Assembly (NCBI GenBank): GCA_963850195.1
Contig: CAWKKD010000006.1
Coordinates: forward strand, 248,001 to 312,000
From: Actinoallomurus sp963850195
GTDB taxonomy: Bacteria; Actinomycetota; Actinomycetes; Streptosporangiales; Streptosporangiaceae
Direction of reading: 5' to 3'
DNA length: 64,000 nucleotides
Part shown: piece by piece, positions 1-8,913 of the stretch
How the letters are laid out: each line of letters opens with the position of its first letter
Position numbering within the stretch: the first letter of the stretch is position 1
Program-made: the position numbers and the translations under genes
Notes under the pieces: model-generated
What the model saw: only the letters and a program-made list of their open reading frames with translations
Told to the model about the DNA's origin: nothing
Databases searched by the model: none

Positions 1-27
1 CGGGGAGCGATCCCCGGCCCTTTCTCG

Positions 28-732
28 TCAGTGCTTGACGATGTGGTTGCCGCTGCCGAGGTCACTGACCTGCGGGTTTCCGCCGGAGGTGACGGTGTTG
101 CCGTTGCCGAGAACCGCGAGCTTCGGGGTGGACACGATGGTGACCCGGTTGGTGTCGCCGCTGATGCTCACGGCGTTGCAGGTGCCCGTGACCGTCAGCT
201 GGTCGTTGTCGCCCTGCACCTCGACGGCCTTCCCATCGCACGCGATGACGCGGCGCGCTCCGTCGTCGCCGACCACGATCGCACCGGCCGGCGGCGGGGC
301 GGCCGGGTTCTTCGGCGCGCCGGCCTGACCGGCGGACCCCTGGTGCACCGTGTTGTTCCGGCCCAGGTCGTTGACGTGCGGGCTGCCGGAGACCCAGGTC
401 AGTGTGTTGTCGTGCCCGGTGACGTTGATGGTCGCAGGGGTGTCCACCGTGACCCTGTTCTCGTGACCGGTGATGTTCAACGTCGGGCATGAGCCCACGA
501 GATGCAGCGTGTTCCGGTATCCGGCGATGTTCACCGGCTGCCCGCCGCAGTCGTACGTCTGGTTCCCGTTGGCGCTGAGGATGTTCCCCGGCGCCTGGGC
601 CGCGGTCACGGAGGCGGACGCTTTGCCGGTGGCGGGCGCCTGCGGGGTCGCCGAGTCGTCCTTCGAACCGGTCTGACACGCGCTGAGCATCAGGCACGCG
701 AGCGCCGGGATCAGGACGCGGGACGTGGCCAT
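28..732 (-). CDS. DUF3060 repeat lipoprotein
   Basis: Predicted 234-residue surface lipoprotein of unknown function. The start is placed at the ATG at 732, not at 768, because an AAAGGA ribosome site lies just upstream and the protein then opens with a classical lipoprotein signal peptide ending in the lipobox LSAC (lipidated Cys19). After a Thr/Ala-rich linker, two copies of a DUF3060-type domain follow, separated by a Pro/Ala linker. They are made of short N-x-T/V strands (ITGHENRVTV, VTGHDNTLTW, ISGDTNRVTI) that suggest a beta-solenoid. Each domain carries a Cys pair. Family membership rests on these repeats; the role is not known. It is monocistronic and divergent from the MFS gene. Confidence 0.8.
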   Translation of the reverse strand: MATSRVLIPALACLMLSACQTGSKDDSATPQAPATGKASASVTAAQAPGNILSANGNQTYDCGGQPVNIAGYRNTLHLVGSCPTLNITGHENRVTVDTPATINVTGHDNTLTWVSGSPHVNDLGRNNTVHQGSAGQAGAPKNPAAPPPAGAIVVGDDGARRVIACDGKAVEVQGDNDQLTVTGTCNAVSISGDTNRVTIVSTPKLAVLGNGNTVTSGGNPQVSDLGSGNHIVKH

Positions 733-917
733 GGAGGTCCTTTCAGGGGACGGCATTCCACGGGGCATCGCAACGGGAACGCCGGGTCGATGCGGCAGGA
801 AGTCGATCAGGTTCGACGCGCCGATGCCGAATGACGGTTCCCCAGACCTTCCATCGCCCGAGATTCTGGAAGTAAGCTCTCATTTATTAGCCAACTCCCA
901 AAAGAAGGTGAGATCTC

Positions 918-2453
918 ATGTTTGATCTTGGGGCACGCCGGTGGTGGGCGGTCGGGGCACTGGTCCTCGCGGTGCTCGCGGTCGGCTTCGACGTGACGAT
1001 CCTCAGCCTGGCGCTGCCCGCGCTGGCCACCGGGCTGAAGGCGTCGACCTCCGAGCTGCAGTGGTTCGTCGCCGCGTACACGCTGGTCTTCGCGGCCGCG
1101 ATGATCCCCAGCGGCATGCTGGGCGACCGGTTCGGCCGGCGCCGGCTCCTCATCGTCGCGCTGCTGGTGTTCGGCGCGAGCTCCGTCGTCGCCGCGTACG
1201 CACCGTCCGCGGGCGTGTTCATCGCGGCGCGGGCGGTGCTCGGGCTCGGCGGCGCCGCCATCATGCCGATGGTGCTCGGCCTGCTGCCGGTGCTGTTCGC
1301 CGAGGAGGAGCGCCGGCGGGCGATCTCGATCGTGATGGGCGCCACGCTGCTCGGGTACCCGATCGGGCCGATCCTCGGCGGCTGGCTCCTCGGCCATTTC
1401 TGGTGGGGGTCGGTGTTCCTGATCAACGTGCCGGTGGTCGTGATCGCGCTGGTCGCGGTCGTGGTGTGGCTGCCGGAGTCACGCGGTTCGCAGACCGGGC
1501 GGCTCGACCTGACCGGGATCGTGACCTCGAGCGCCGGGCTCACCGCGGTGACGTACGGGGTGATCCGCGCGGGCCGGTACGGCTGGGGCGACACGACCAC
1601 ACTGGCCTCGCTCGCGGCGGGCGTCGCCCTGCTCGTGACCTTCCTTGCCTGGGAGCGGCGCGCCGAACGACCGCTCATGGATCCCGCCCTGTTCAGCCGC
1701 GCCGGCTTCAGCGTGGGTACGGCCCTGGGCACCGCGGTGAACTTCGTGATGTTCGGGGTCCTGTTCGCCGTACCGCAGTACTTCCAGGCCGTGCTCGGCG
1801 CCGACGCCATGGCGAGCGGCGTACGGCTGCTTCCGCTGATCGGCGGGATGTTGATCGGCGCGGTGGTCGCGGACCGGATCGGGAAGCAGGTGGGTGCGGG
1901 GATCGTGGCCGCCGCCGGGTCCGTGCTGCTGGCCGCGGGGCTGTTCACCGGCGCGACGACCGCCGTCGGCGACGGCTTCGGGCCCGTCGCGGCATGGACC
2001 GCGCTCTGCGGTGCCGGGCTCGGCTTCGTGATGCCCATCGCGATGGACGCGGCGCTCGGCACCCTGCCGGAGGGCGAGAGCGGCGTGGGTTCGGCGGTGA
2101 TCCAGGCGATCCGGATGGTCGGCGGCAGCTTCGGCGCGGCCATCCTCGGGTCGGTGCTCAACACCGGCTACCGCGGCCGGCTCGACCTGGCGGGCCTGCC
2201 CACGAGCGCGGCGAGCGCCGTACGCGACGGGGTCTTCGGCGGGCTCGAGGTCGCGCGGAGCACCGGGTCGGCGGCGCTGGCCGCTTCCGTACGGGCGGCG
2301 TTCACGCACGGCATGGACCAGATGCTGGTGGTCTGCGGCGGGATGGCCGCGCTCGGGGCCGTCATCGCGCTCGTGTTCCTGCCCCGCGGTGTCACCCAGG
2401 TTGGGGTGGCGCGCACCGAACGGTCAGAATCAGAGCATGAGCCAGCCTCCTGA
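918..2453 (+). CDS. MFS transporter, DHA2 (14-TM) drug-exporter type
   Basis: 511-residue major facilitator superfamily permease, probably a proton-coupled exporter of small toxic molecules. About fourteen hydrophobic segments are visible. The loop motif GDRFGRRRLL (residues about 71-80) is the MFS motif A signature, and the TM5 region has the G-x-x-x-G-P-x-x-G-G pattern of the DHA2 family (YPIGPILGGW). A good ribosome site (AAGGTGAG) precedes the ATG. The last 17 bases overlap the start of a TetR-type gene, so the two are co-transcribed and the regulator probably controls the exporter in response to its substrate. The substrate cannot be told from the sequence. Confidence 0.88.
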   Translation: MFDLGARRWWAVGALVLAVLAVGFDVTILSLALPALATGLKASTSELQWFVAAYTLVFAAAMIPSGMLGDRFGRRRLLIVALLVFGASSVVAAYAPSAGVFIAARAVLGLGGAAIMPMVLGLLPVLFAEEERRRAISIVMGATLLGYPIGPILGGWLLGHFWWGSVFLINVPVVVIALVAVVVWLPESRGSQTGRLDLTGIVTSSAGLTAVTYGVIRAGRYGWGDTTTLASLAAGVALLVTFLAWERRAERPLMDPALFSRAGFSVGTALGTAVNFVMFGVLFAVPQYFQAVLGADAMASGVRLLPLIGGMLIGAVVADRIGKQVGAGIVAAAGSVLLAAGLFTGATTAVGDGFGPVAAWTALCGAGLGFVMPIAMDAALGTLPEGESGVGSAVIQAIRMVGGSFGAAILGSVLNTGYRGRLDLAGLPTSAASAVRDGVFGGLEVARSTGSAALAASVRAAFTHGMDQMLVVCGGMAALGAVIALVFLPRGVTQVGVARTERSESEHEPAS

Positions 2454-3045
2454 CCACGGTCGACCGGTGAACGGACTACGGGAGCGTAAGAAGGCCAAGA
2501 CCAAGGCCGCCCTGCAACGCCACGCGGTACGGCTGTTCCTCGAGCAGGGGTACGACGCGACCACCGTCGAGCAGGTCGCCGAGGCCGCCGAGGTCTCCAC
2601 CAGCACGGTCTTCCGCTACTTCCCCACCAAGGAAGACCTGGTCATCTCGGACGACTACGACCCGTTCCTCATCGCGGTCTTCCAGGCCCAGCCGGCCGGG
2701 ATGGGAGTGATCGAGTCGCTGCGCCGCGCGATGCGCGAAACGTTCAGCGAGCTGTCCGACGACGAGCTCGTCATGAACCGCGAGCGCGCGATGCTGATGC
2801 TGTCGGTGCCCGCGCTGTGGGGCGCCAACCTCGACAACCTGCAGGAGCTGACGGTGACCCTGCGCGAGCTGATCGGCAAGCGCGCGGGGCGCGGAGCCGA
2901 CGACCCGGCGGTGCTCGCGCTGGCCGGGGCCACCTTCGGGATCATGCTCGACGTGATGTTCCGCTGGGCGCGGGACCCGGAGATGGACGTCTTCGCCGAC
3001 GTCGATGCCATGCTCGCGCGGCTCGAGGCCGGACTGTCACTCTGA
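2437..3045 (+). CDS. TetR/AcrR family transcriptional regulator
   Basis: 202-residue one-component repressor. The N-terminal helix-turn-helix is typical of TetR (residues about 15-60, ending TVFRYFPTKEDL). The rest is an alpha-helical ligand and dimerisation domain resembling the acyl-CoA/MftR-like C-terminal type. The start is set at the ATG at 2437 inside the end of the MFS gene: the longer reading begins in MFS sequence and adds only unrelated residues. Overlap with the exporter implies translational coupling and local autoregulation. Ligand unknown. Confidence 0.88.
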   Translation: MSQPPDHGRPVNGLRERKKAKTKAALQRHAVRLFLEQGYDATTVEQVAEAAEVSTSTVFRYFPTKEDLVISDDYDPFLIAVFQAQPAGMGVIESLRRAMRETFSELSDDELVMNRERAMLMLSVPALWGANLDNLQELTVTLRELIGKRAGRGADDPAVLALAGATFGIMLDVMFRWARDPEMDVFADVDAMLARLEAGLSL

Positions 3046-3053
3046 CCACGCGA

Positions 3054-3084
3054 AACGGGCCCGGCGCGATGCGCCGGGCCCGTT
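3054..3084. terminator. Bidirectional intrinsic terminator, 14-bp stem
   Basis: A perfect 14-bp inverted repeat (AACGGGCCCGGCGC, loop GAT) lies between the convergent TetR-type gene and the first S53 protease gene. A near-identical hairpin with the same flanks occurs at 5843-5873 behind the third S53 gene. Confidence 0.8.
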
Positions 3085-3094
3085 CACTCACCGG

Positions 3095-4267
3095 CTAGAA
3101 GGCGCCGGTGCCATTCGGGGTGCCGAGACCGGTCGGACCGTCCCAGCCGACGCGCGCCGTGCAGAGCTGCGACGGCGAGCAGGAGCCGTTGCTGCCCGAC
3201 GTCACGTCGAACAGCGAGCCCGAGTGGGCGTACGGGTAGTTGTTGTCGATGCTCGCCGCGTTGCCCGCGAGACCGAACACACCCGCCACGACCGGAGCCG
3301 CGACACTCGTGCCACCGAAGACCAGCCAGCCGCCCACGCCACCGTAGGTGTCGTAGACCGCGACGCCGGTCGCCGGGTCGGCGACGGCCGAGACGTCGGC
3401 GACGGCGCGACGGGCGCAGCCGGTGCCGACACTGGCCTGGCCGGACAGCGCGGTGTTGAAGGACGAGCAGCCGGAGCCGGCGCCGGACCACGCGGTCTCG
3501 GTCCAGCCACGGGCGTTGCTGGCCGCACGGAGCGAGGTGCCGCCGACCGCGGTGACGTAGTGCGACGACGCCGGGTACTCGACGCCGTAGCCGCTGTCAC
3601 CGGAGGAGACGGTGATCGCCTTGCCCGGGTGGTTGTAGTACGCACCGTAGGTGGCGTCGGACGCGTCGCCACCGCCGTAGCTGTTGCTGATCACGTTGGC
3701 GAGGATCGCCCCGCGGTTCTCCGCCGCGCCGAGGTCGGCGAAGGAGTTCGAGGTGGCCTCGACCAGCACGATCTTGCACTTCGGGCAGACCGCCGACACC
3801 ATGTCGACGTCCAGCGAGATCTCCTCGGCCCAGCCGACGTCACCGGCCGGGTAGGAGGTGCCGCCGCTCTGGTTGACCTTCTTGAAGCAGCCGTTGGCCG
3901 TGGTGCACGCGCCGAGCCCGAACTGGCTGCGGTACACGTTCAGGTCCGACTCGGCGTTCGGGTCGTCGTAGGCGTCGACGATCGCGACCGTCTGGCCGGA
4001 GCCCGCCGTGGTCGGCAGCTTGTAGGCCGAGACCAGGTTGGCCGGCGAGAGGCCCGACACAGCGAGCTTCGAGGCGAGGCGGGAGGCCTCGCTCTGACGG
4101 AGGTCGGTGCGCACCTTGGCGTTGCAGCTCGCGTAGCCCGGACGGGCCGTCGCGCAGGCGTTGTGGGTCGGAGCCGCTGGGGCGGCGGCTCCGGCCGTGG
4201 TGGACAGGAAGGGGACCAGGGCGAGGGTCAATGTGCCCAGGACGGTCCCGATGACACGTCGTCGCAT
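3095..4267 (-). CDS. Secreted S53 (sedolisin) family serine protease, copy 1
   Basis: 390-residue exported serine-carboxyl peptidase. A Sec signal peptide (MRRRVIGTVL... to about residue 28) is followed by a short N-terminal region and the S53 catalytic domain. The family's catalytic residues are all present: Glu149 and Asp153 (EISLD), the oxyanion Asp224 (SSGDSGYG) and the nucleophile Ser321 (GGTSVAAP). Two likely disulphides are suggested by CTTANGC and CPKC. Only about 60 residues separate signal peptide and catalytic domain, so the large pro-domain usual in sedolisins is missing or strongly shortened. The start at 4267 has an AAGGAG site; the longer reading begins in the promoter region. 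It is closely related to the copy at 5884-7080, and more distantly to 4451-5698. Confidence 0.9.
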   Translation of the reverse strand: MRRRVIGTVLGTLTLALVPFLSTTAGAAAPAAPTHNACATARPGYASCNAKVRTDLRQSEASRLASKLAVSGLSPANLVSAYKLPTTAGSGQTVAIVDAYDDPNAESDLNVYRSQFGLGACTTANGCFKKVNQSGGTSYPAGDVGWAEEISLDVDMVSAVCPKCKIVLVEATSNSFADLGAAENRGAILANVISNSYGGGDASDATYGAYYNHPGKAITVSSGDSGYGVEYPASSHYVTAVGGTSLRAASNARGWTETAWSGAGSGCSSFNTALSGQASVGTGCARRAVADVSAVADPATGVAVYDTYGGVGGWLVFGGTSVAAPVVAGVFGLAGNAASIDNNYPYAHSGSLFDVTSGSNGSCSPSQLCTARVGWDGPTGLGTPNGTGAF

Positions 4268-4313
4268 GTGCTGCTCCTTAGAGCTGGCGGAGGGAGTAAC
4301 GACGTGCAGATGG

Positions 4314-4320
4314 TCACATA
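4314..4320 (-). promoter_or_regulatory. Candidate -10 element shared by S53 copies 1 and 3
   Basis: On the minus strand TATGTGA lies 47 bases before the start of S53 copy 1. The same heptamer lies 44 bases before copy 3 (7124-7130), and the bases between it and the ribosome site are also similar in the two genes. Read as a shared promoter retained after duplication; the transcription start is not known. Confidence 0.4.
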
Positions 4321-4450
4321 TGAGCCATTGGTACGGGAAGGCCATATTTGGAAAGCATTTTCAGCAACATCCACCGTATCTGTCAGGCCGCAGTCGGGCT
4401 CCGACCCTGGGCGACCCCCGCTGTACAGGCAGGATCGCCCAGGACCTCAC

Positions 4451-5698
4451 TCAGAAGCCGCCGGTGCCATTGGGCGTCCCCAGCCCGGTGGGGCCGTCGT
4501 AGCCGGTTCCGGCCACGCACTGGTAATTGCCGCAATTGCCGTTCGACCCCGTTGTGACATCGAATAGTTCGGATGCGTGACCATATGGGTAAGAGCCGTA
4601 GACCGTACTCGCGGTATTACCCGCGAGCGCGTACACGCTCGCGATGATCGGCGAGGACGCGCTCGTCCCTCCGACCGCCGCCCAGCCGTCGAGACCCTGA
4701 GCGAGGCCGAGCGAGATCAGCAGGTCGCAGAGCGCGCTCGTGCCGCAGCTGTTGTAGGTGTCGTACACGCCCACACCGCTCGCCGGGTCGGCCACCGCCG
4801 AGACGTCGGCGATGCTGCGCATCGCGCAGCCCGCGTCGCCCTGCCACGACGGCTTCGCCTCGCTCGTCGAGCAGCCCGAGCCGGCGCCGGACCAGGCGGT
4901 CTCGGTCCAGCCGCGCGCGTTGCTCGCCTTCTTCAGCGTCGTGCCGCCCACCGCGGTGACGAACCGCGACGACGCGGGCCAGCCCACGCCGAACCCGGAG
5001 TCTCCGGAGCTCGCCGTGATCGCCACGCCGGGGTGGTCGAAGGACGCGTCGGCCGCGGCCGTCGTGGCGTCCTCGCCGCCGCCGTAGCTGTTGGAGACCG
5101 CCACCACGCCGGGCGTGGTCGCGGCGGTGTTCACCGCCGTGGCGAGCGGGGTGATGTCCGCCGTGTCCGCCTCCACGAGCAGGATGTGGCAGTCGGGGCA
5201 GATCGCCGAGACCATGTCCAGGTCGAGGCTGATCTCCTCGGCCCACCCGTAGTCGGCGGCCGGCAGCGGTGAGGTCGCGCCGTTCTGGTTGACCTTCTTG
5301 AAGCAGCCGTTCGCCGTCGTACAGGGCGGCAGGCCGAGCTTGGACCGGTAGACCCCGAGGTCGGCCTCTGCCGTCGGCGCGTCCTGCGCGTCGACGATGG
5401 CGACCGTACGCCCGGTGCCGTGCGCACCGGACAGCTTGTACGCCGCCTGGAGATCCGCGGGGAGCAGGCCGGTCGGGGCGCCGGCGGTCAGCGGCGCGAG
5501 ACGGCCGTTGCCGGCGCGGTGGGCGCGGATCCGGCCGAGGCAGTGCAGCGCCCCGGCGTGCTGGGCGGTGGCGCATCCGAAGCCGACACTGAGGCCGGAG
5601 TTCCCGGTCGCGGCTCCGGCGGGCGAGGCGAGCAGCGGGGCGAACAGCAACGCGACGAGGGGCGCGAGGATGATGGCGGAACGTTGACGGGGGTGCAT
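4451..5698 (-). CDS. Secreted S53 (sedolisin) family serine protease, copy 2
   Basis: 415-residue S53 peptidase, the most divergent of the three neighbours. It has an N-terminal signal peptide (MHPRQRSAIIL..., cleavage after about residue 30), then the catalytic domain with EISLD (Glu and Asp), SSGDSGFG (oxyanion Asp) and GGTSASSP (nucleophile Ser). It differs from its neighbours by an insertion with an extra Cys pair just before the nucleophile motif (NSCGTSALC) and by a longer N-terminal region. The start at 5698 is chosen for the AGGAGG site immediately upstream; codons upstream of it look non-coding. It ends in the same PTGLGTPNGT motif as the other copies. It has no copy of the hairpin found behind copies 1 and 3. 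Confidence 0.88.
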   Translation of the reverse strand: MHPRQRSAIILAPLVALLFAPLLASPAGAATGNSGLSVGFGCATAQHAGALHCLGRIRAHRAGNGRLAPLTAGAPTGLLPADLQAAYKLSGAHGTGRTVAIVDAQDAPTAEADLGVYRSKLGLPPCTTANGCFKKVNQNGATSPLPAADYGWAEEISLDLDMVSAICPDCHILLVEADTADITPLATAVNTAATTPGVVAVSNSYGGGEDATTAAADASFDHPGVAITASSGDSGFGVGWPASSRFVTAVGGTTLKKASNARGWTETAWSGAGSGCSTSEAKPSWQGDAGCAMRSIADVSAVADPASGVGVYDTYNSCGTSALCDLLISLGLAQGLDGWAAVGGTSASSPIIASVYALAGNTASTVYGSYPYGHASELFDVTTGSNGNCGNYQCVAGTGYDGPTGLGTPNGTGGF

Positions 5699-5842
5699 CC
5701 GACCTCCTGAGCCGAAGAGCACTGTCTGCCGCCCACGGCAGCGGCGCGGCCGTGTCGGCAAGCCCCCGAGACCTGATGCGAAATTAACCCATAGAGGACG
5801 TCCGTCAAGCTAGACGGCCGAACAGAAACCCCGGACACGCGA

Positions 5843-5873
5843 AACGGGCCCGGCGCGTCGCGCCGGGCCCGTT
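5843..5873. terminator. Intrinsic terminator behind S53 copy 3
   Basis: Perfect 14-bp stem with loop GTC, identical in both arms and in its flanking bases to the terminator at 3054-3084. It is placed 10 bases beyond the stop codon of S53 copy 3, as the other is beyond copy 1. Confidence 0.75.
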
Positions 5874-5883
5874 CACTCACCGA

Positions 5884-7080
5884 TCAGAAGGCGTCGGTGC
5901 CATTCGGGGTGCCGAGACCGGTCGGGCCGTCCCAGCCCGTCCCGCCGTTGCACCACTGCTGGGTGTCGCAGGTGCCGTTGCTTCCCGACGTCACGTCGAA
6001 CAGAGCGTCCGCGTGAGCGTACGGGAAGTTGTTGTCGACCGTGGAGGCGTTGCCCGCCAGGCCGAAGACGCCACCGATGACCGGGGCGGCGACGCTGGTG
6101 CCACCGAAGACCATCCAGCCACTCTGGCCGTTGGCCGCGGTGCTGTCGTAGACGGCGACACCGGTGGCCGGGTCGGCCACGGCGGAGACGTCGGCGACGG
6201 CGCGCTTGTCGCAGCCCGTGTTGGCGCCGGCCTGGCCGGAGATCTGGGCGTTGATGGTGGAGCAGCCACTACCGGCGCCGTCCCACGCGGACTCGGTCCA
6301 GCCACGGCTCTCGCTCGACTTCGCGAGCGAGGTGCCACCGACGGCGACCACGTACTGCGAGGAAGCCGGGTACTCGACGCCGTAGCCACTGTCACCGGAG
6401 GAGACCGTCTGGATGACGCCCGGGTGGTTGTAGTACTTGCCGTAGTCCGAATCCGCCGCGTCATCGCCGCCGTAGCTGTTGCTGACGACGGAGGCGAGGC
6501 TGGAGGCCGTGTTCACGGCGGTACCGAGGTCCTCGAACGAGGCGGTGTTGCCCTCGACGAGCACGATCTTGCAGTTCGGGCAGACCGCCGACACCATGTC
6601 GAGGTCCAGCGAGATCTCCTGCGCCCAGCCCGCGTCCACGGCCGGGTAGGAGGTGCCACCGTTCTGGTCGACCTTCTTGAAGCAGCCGCTGTCCGTCGTG
6701 CACGGGCTGAGCCCGAACTGGCTGCGGTAGGTGTTCAGGTCGGCCTCGGCCGTCGGGTCGTCGTTGGCGTCGACGATCGCGACCGTCTGGCCGGATCCGG
6801 CCGTCGAGGACGGCAGCTTGTACGCGTCCTGCAGGTCCGCCGGTCCGAGACCGGACGGCGCTGCGGCCTCCGCGCGCAGCGACTTCGCGCTCTTGGCGAC
6901 GTCGTTGCGAACGAGGGCCTTACAGCTCGCGAATCCCGGCTTGGCGTCAGCGCACGAGGCGTGGCTGGCGTGGGATACCGCGGCAGGCGCCTTGGCAGGT
7001 GCGGCGTTCGCCGCGGACATGAACGGAGCCAGGGCGATAACGAGTCCGCCCAGCACCGCCCCGGTGATACGTCGTCGCAT
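5884..7080 (-). CDS. Secreted S53 (sedolisin) family serine protease, copy 3
   Basis: 398-residue S53 peptidase and the closest relative of copy 1: both start MRRR[VI], share the signal-peptide layout, GYGVEYPASS, the AVADVSAVADPATGVAVYD stretch and the C-terminal PTGLGTPNGT. The catalytic residues are present (EISLD, SSGDSGYG, GGTSVAAP). The N-terminal extension is short, as in the other copies. The start has a TAGGAGAG site. The same terminator sequence follows the stop codon as behind copy 1, and the promoter region is also similar, pointing to duplication of a whole transcription unit. Probably an extracellular nutritional protease; substrate range unknown. Confidence 0.9.
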   Translation of the reverse strand: MRRRITGAVLGGLVIALAPFMSAANAAPAKAPAAVSHASHASCADAKPGFASCKALVRNDVAKSAKSLRAEAAAPSGLGPADLQDAYKLPSSTAGSGQTVAIVDANDDPTAEADLNTYRSQFGLSPCTTDSGCFKKVDQNGGTSYPAVDAGWAQEISLDLDMVSAVCPNCKIVLVEGNTASFEDLGTAVNTASSLASVVSNSYGGDDAADSDYGKYYNHPGVIQTVSSGDSGYGVEYPASSQYVVAVGGTSLAKSSESRGWTESAWDGAGSGCSTINAQISGQAGANTGCDKRAVADVSAVADPATGVAVYDSTAANGQSGWMVFGGTSVAAPVIGGVFGLAGNASTVDNNFPYAHADALFDVTSGSNGTCDTQQWCNGGTGWDGPTGLGTPNGTDAF

Positions 7081-7123
7081 TTGCTCTCCTAAGAGCTAGC
7101 GGGGGGTACGACGCGACCGATCT

Positions 7124-7130
7124 TCACATA
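7124..7130 (-). promoter_or_regulatory. Candidate -10 element of S53 copy 3
   Basis: TATGTGA on the minus strand, 44 bases before the ATG, equivalent to 4314-4320 upstream of copy 1. The surrounding 7081-7270 gap is unusually AT-rich for this window and holds no other gene I can support. Confidence 0.4.
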
Positions 7131-7270
7131 GGACACATGTGCACCAAAAGCCCCTGGTTACTGGCGGGTTTCGTCAACGTTTTATGTATCCATCAGGACG
7201 TTGTATGATTTTTGGTTACTTTTGATACCGTCGAGTAACTGCCCGACCACGCGGCGAGGCATCTCGCCGG

Positions 7271-8101
7271 TCATCCGCGTGTCGGCCCGCCGAACCACCG
7301 GCCGAACCTCTCCAGACCGCGGTACGTGCCCTCGCCCCCCGCTCTCGCGAGCCCGCGCATCGCCGGCGGCGCCAGCCGCGACAGCGCGTACGCGACGTGC
7401 GCCCCGGCCGTGACCGGTACGAGCGGGCGGTCGCGCTCGACGGCACGGATGATCGCCCTGGCGACGGCCTCAGGGCCGGGCGCCCACCGGCGCGCGAGGC
7501 GTTCGGCCAGCTCACCGCGGTGCGACCCCTCTTCCGGGCCGAGTCCGGCGTACCGCGCGGCCCGGTAAATACCGGTCGCGATGAACCCCGGACAGATCGC
7601 GCTGACCCCTACGCCGGTCCCCGCGAGCTCGGCCCTCAGGCACTCGCTTAGCATCAGCACACCGGCCTTGCTCGCGCAGTACGCGGGCAGCTCCCGGCTC
7701 GGAGTGAAGGCCGCCGCCGACGCGACGTTGACGATATTGCCGCGTCCACGTTCGGCCATCTGCGGCCCGAAGAAGAGGCAGCCGTGGACGACGCCCATGA
7801 GGTTGACGTCGATCGCCCGCCTCCAGTCCTCCACGGTGTGGTCGAAGAAGGAGCCGCCGATGCCGATGCCGGCGTTGTTGACGACGATCGCGGGCACGCC
7901 GTGCTCCTCGTGCACCCATCCGGCGAAGCGCTCCATCGCGCCGGCGTCGCCGACGTCGACGCGGTACGGCACACCGACCTCGGCCGCCCCTTCCTCGTCG
8001 AGGTCGGCACAGATCACGGTGAGCCCGCGGGCGCGAAGGGCCAGCGCGGTCGCCCGCCCGATCCCGCCGGCGGCTCCGGTCACGACTGCTGTTCCTGCCA
8101 T
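7271..8101 (-). CDS. SDR family NAD(P)-dependent oxidoreductase
   Basis: 276-residue classical short-chain dehydrogenase. The Rossmann motif TGAAGGIG is at residues about 8-15, NNAGIG at about 82-87, a catalytic Ser in NVASAAAF, and the YCASK active-site pair at about 150-154. The C-terminal part (WAPGPEAVARAIIRAVERDRP) matches the lipid and sterol-type SDRs common in actinomycetes. Cytoplasmic; substrate unknown. It is transcribed alone, divergently from the next gene. Confidence 0.88.
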   Translation of the reverse strand: MAGTAVVTGAAGGIGRATALALRARGLTVICADLDEEGAAEVGVPYRVDVGDAGAMERFAGWVHEEHGVPAIVVNNAGIGIGGSFFDHTVEDWRRAIDVNLMGVVHGCLFFGPQMAERGRGNIVNVASAAAFTPSRELPAYCASKAGVLMLSECLRAELAGTGVGVSAICPGFIATGIYRAARYAGLGPEEGSHRGELAERLARRWAPGPEAVARAIIRAVERDRPLVPVTAGAHVAYALSRLAPPAMRGLARAGGEGTYRGLERFGRWFGGPTRG

Positions 8102-8288
8102 CTCCCGATGGTAGGAACGGGACCGCCGCGCTATCGTGAACGCGGCGTTGATTCACCGCCCAACCTCCTTCGGCCCTCCCCGGCAGGGCCGCTCGGCGGA
8201 GGCAAAGGGGACGTGTCCTCGGATCGCTGGTCATCCGCCCGTCACGGGCTCCTCGCCGGGGGCCGAGTTCCGTGGTGTCGAGGGCCTG

Positions 8289-8852
8289 ATGACAGCGAAC
8301 AAGCACTTCAAACGCCGAGTCCGCGAACGCGCCGCCCGTACCGGGGAGTCCTACACCGCCGCACTCAGGCACCTTCGACACGTCGACGCCTGGGAGCGCA
8401 TCGTGCAGTGGCAACGTGTGGAAAAACCCGAGTTCGGCTACGCCGTCCACGTCCCGCACGGCTGGGAGGAGACCCGGCCGAACCTCAAGAACAGCCCGTG
8501 GGAGACCGCGCGGTTCCGTGAGCCCGCGGACCGGCGGCACAGCCTCATCGTCTTCCGCGGCATGCCGCGGCCGGACTGGACCGCGATGCGGTTCGCCGAG
8601 GCCGCGCACGCCTCGCTCGAGAGCATCGGGTTCGTCGACTTCACGCTCACCGAGGTCCGGTTCTGCGGCCGGGACGGCGCCCTGCTGGCGTGCGTGAAGC
8701 GCGACGCGGGTCGCGAGTGGGCGGTACGCGAGTACTTCGCCGTACGCGACGGCGTGCCGTTCACGCTCGGCTGCGGGTCCGCCGTGCCCGAGGAGGACGA
8801 CCCGCTGTTCGCCGCGGCGGCCGACCGCTTCGAGCTGCTCGACCCGGCCTGA
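8289..8852 (+). CDS. Hypothetical protein with actinobacterial N-terminal FKRRVRERAARTGESY motif
   Basis: 187 residues, no confident domain. The first 35 residues (HFKRRVRERAARTGESYTAA) match a short basic motif that I recall seeing at the N-terminus of many otherwise unrelated actinobacterial proteins. The remainder alternates beta strands and helices (HSLIVFRGM, ALLACVKRD) and faintly recalls the LpqN/DUF1795 fold, without a signal peptide. The ATG at 8289 is preferred over an upstream start at 8136, which would add 51 residues without protein-like composition. It ends just before a strong hairpin. Confidence 0.6.
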   Translation: MTANKHFKRRVRERAARTGESYTAALRHLRHVDAWERIVQWQRVEKPEFGYAVHVPHGWEETRPNLKNSPWETARFREPADRRHSLIVFRGMPRPDWTAMRFAEAAHASLESIGFVDFTLTEVRFCGRDGALLACVKRDAGREWAVREYFAVRDGVPFTLGCGSAVPEEDDPLFAAAADRFELLDPA

Positions 8853-8859
8853 CGGCCAA

Positions 8860-8886
8860 GGGGCGTGTCCGATCCGGACACGCCCC
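8860..8886. terminator. Hairpin terminator, 11-bp stem
   Basis: GGGGCGTGTCC pairs with GGACACGCCCC around a 5-base loop, 8 bases after the stop codon of the preceding gene. No U-run follows, as is common in high-GC actinobacteria. It separates that gene from the ssu promoter. Confidence 0.65.
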
Positions 8887-8913
8887 ACTGGGCCATATTT
8901 CCTATATTACCGG

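Noticed and set aside
887..2164. Long minus-strand frame opposite the MFS gene
   Set aside because: Pro/Ser/Ala-rich translation without domains, entirely antisense to a well-supported transporter; a GC-bias shadow.
3005..4567. 520-codon plus-strand frame opposite the first S53 gene
   Set aside because: Arg/Gly/Ala-rich shadow of the protease coding strand, with no start context and no similarity.
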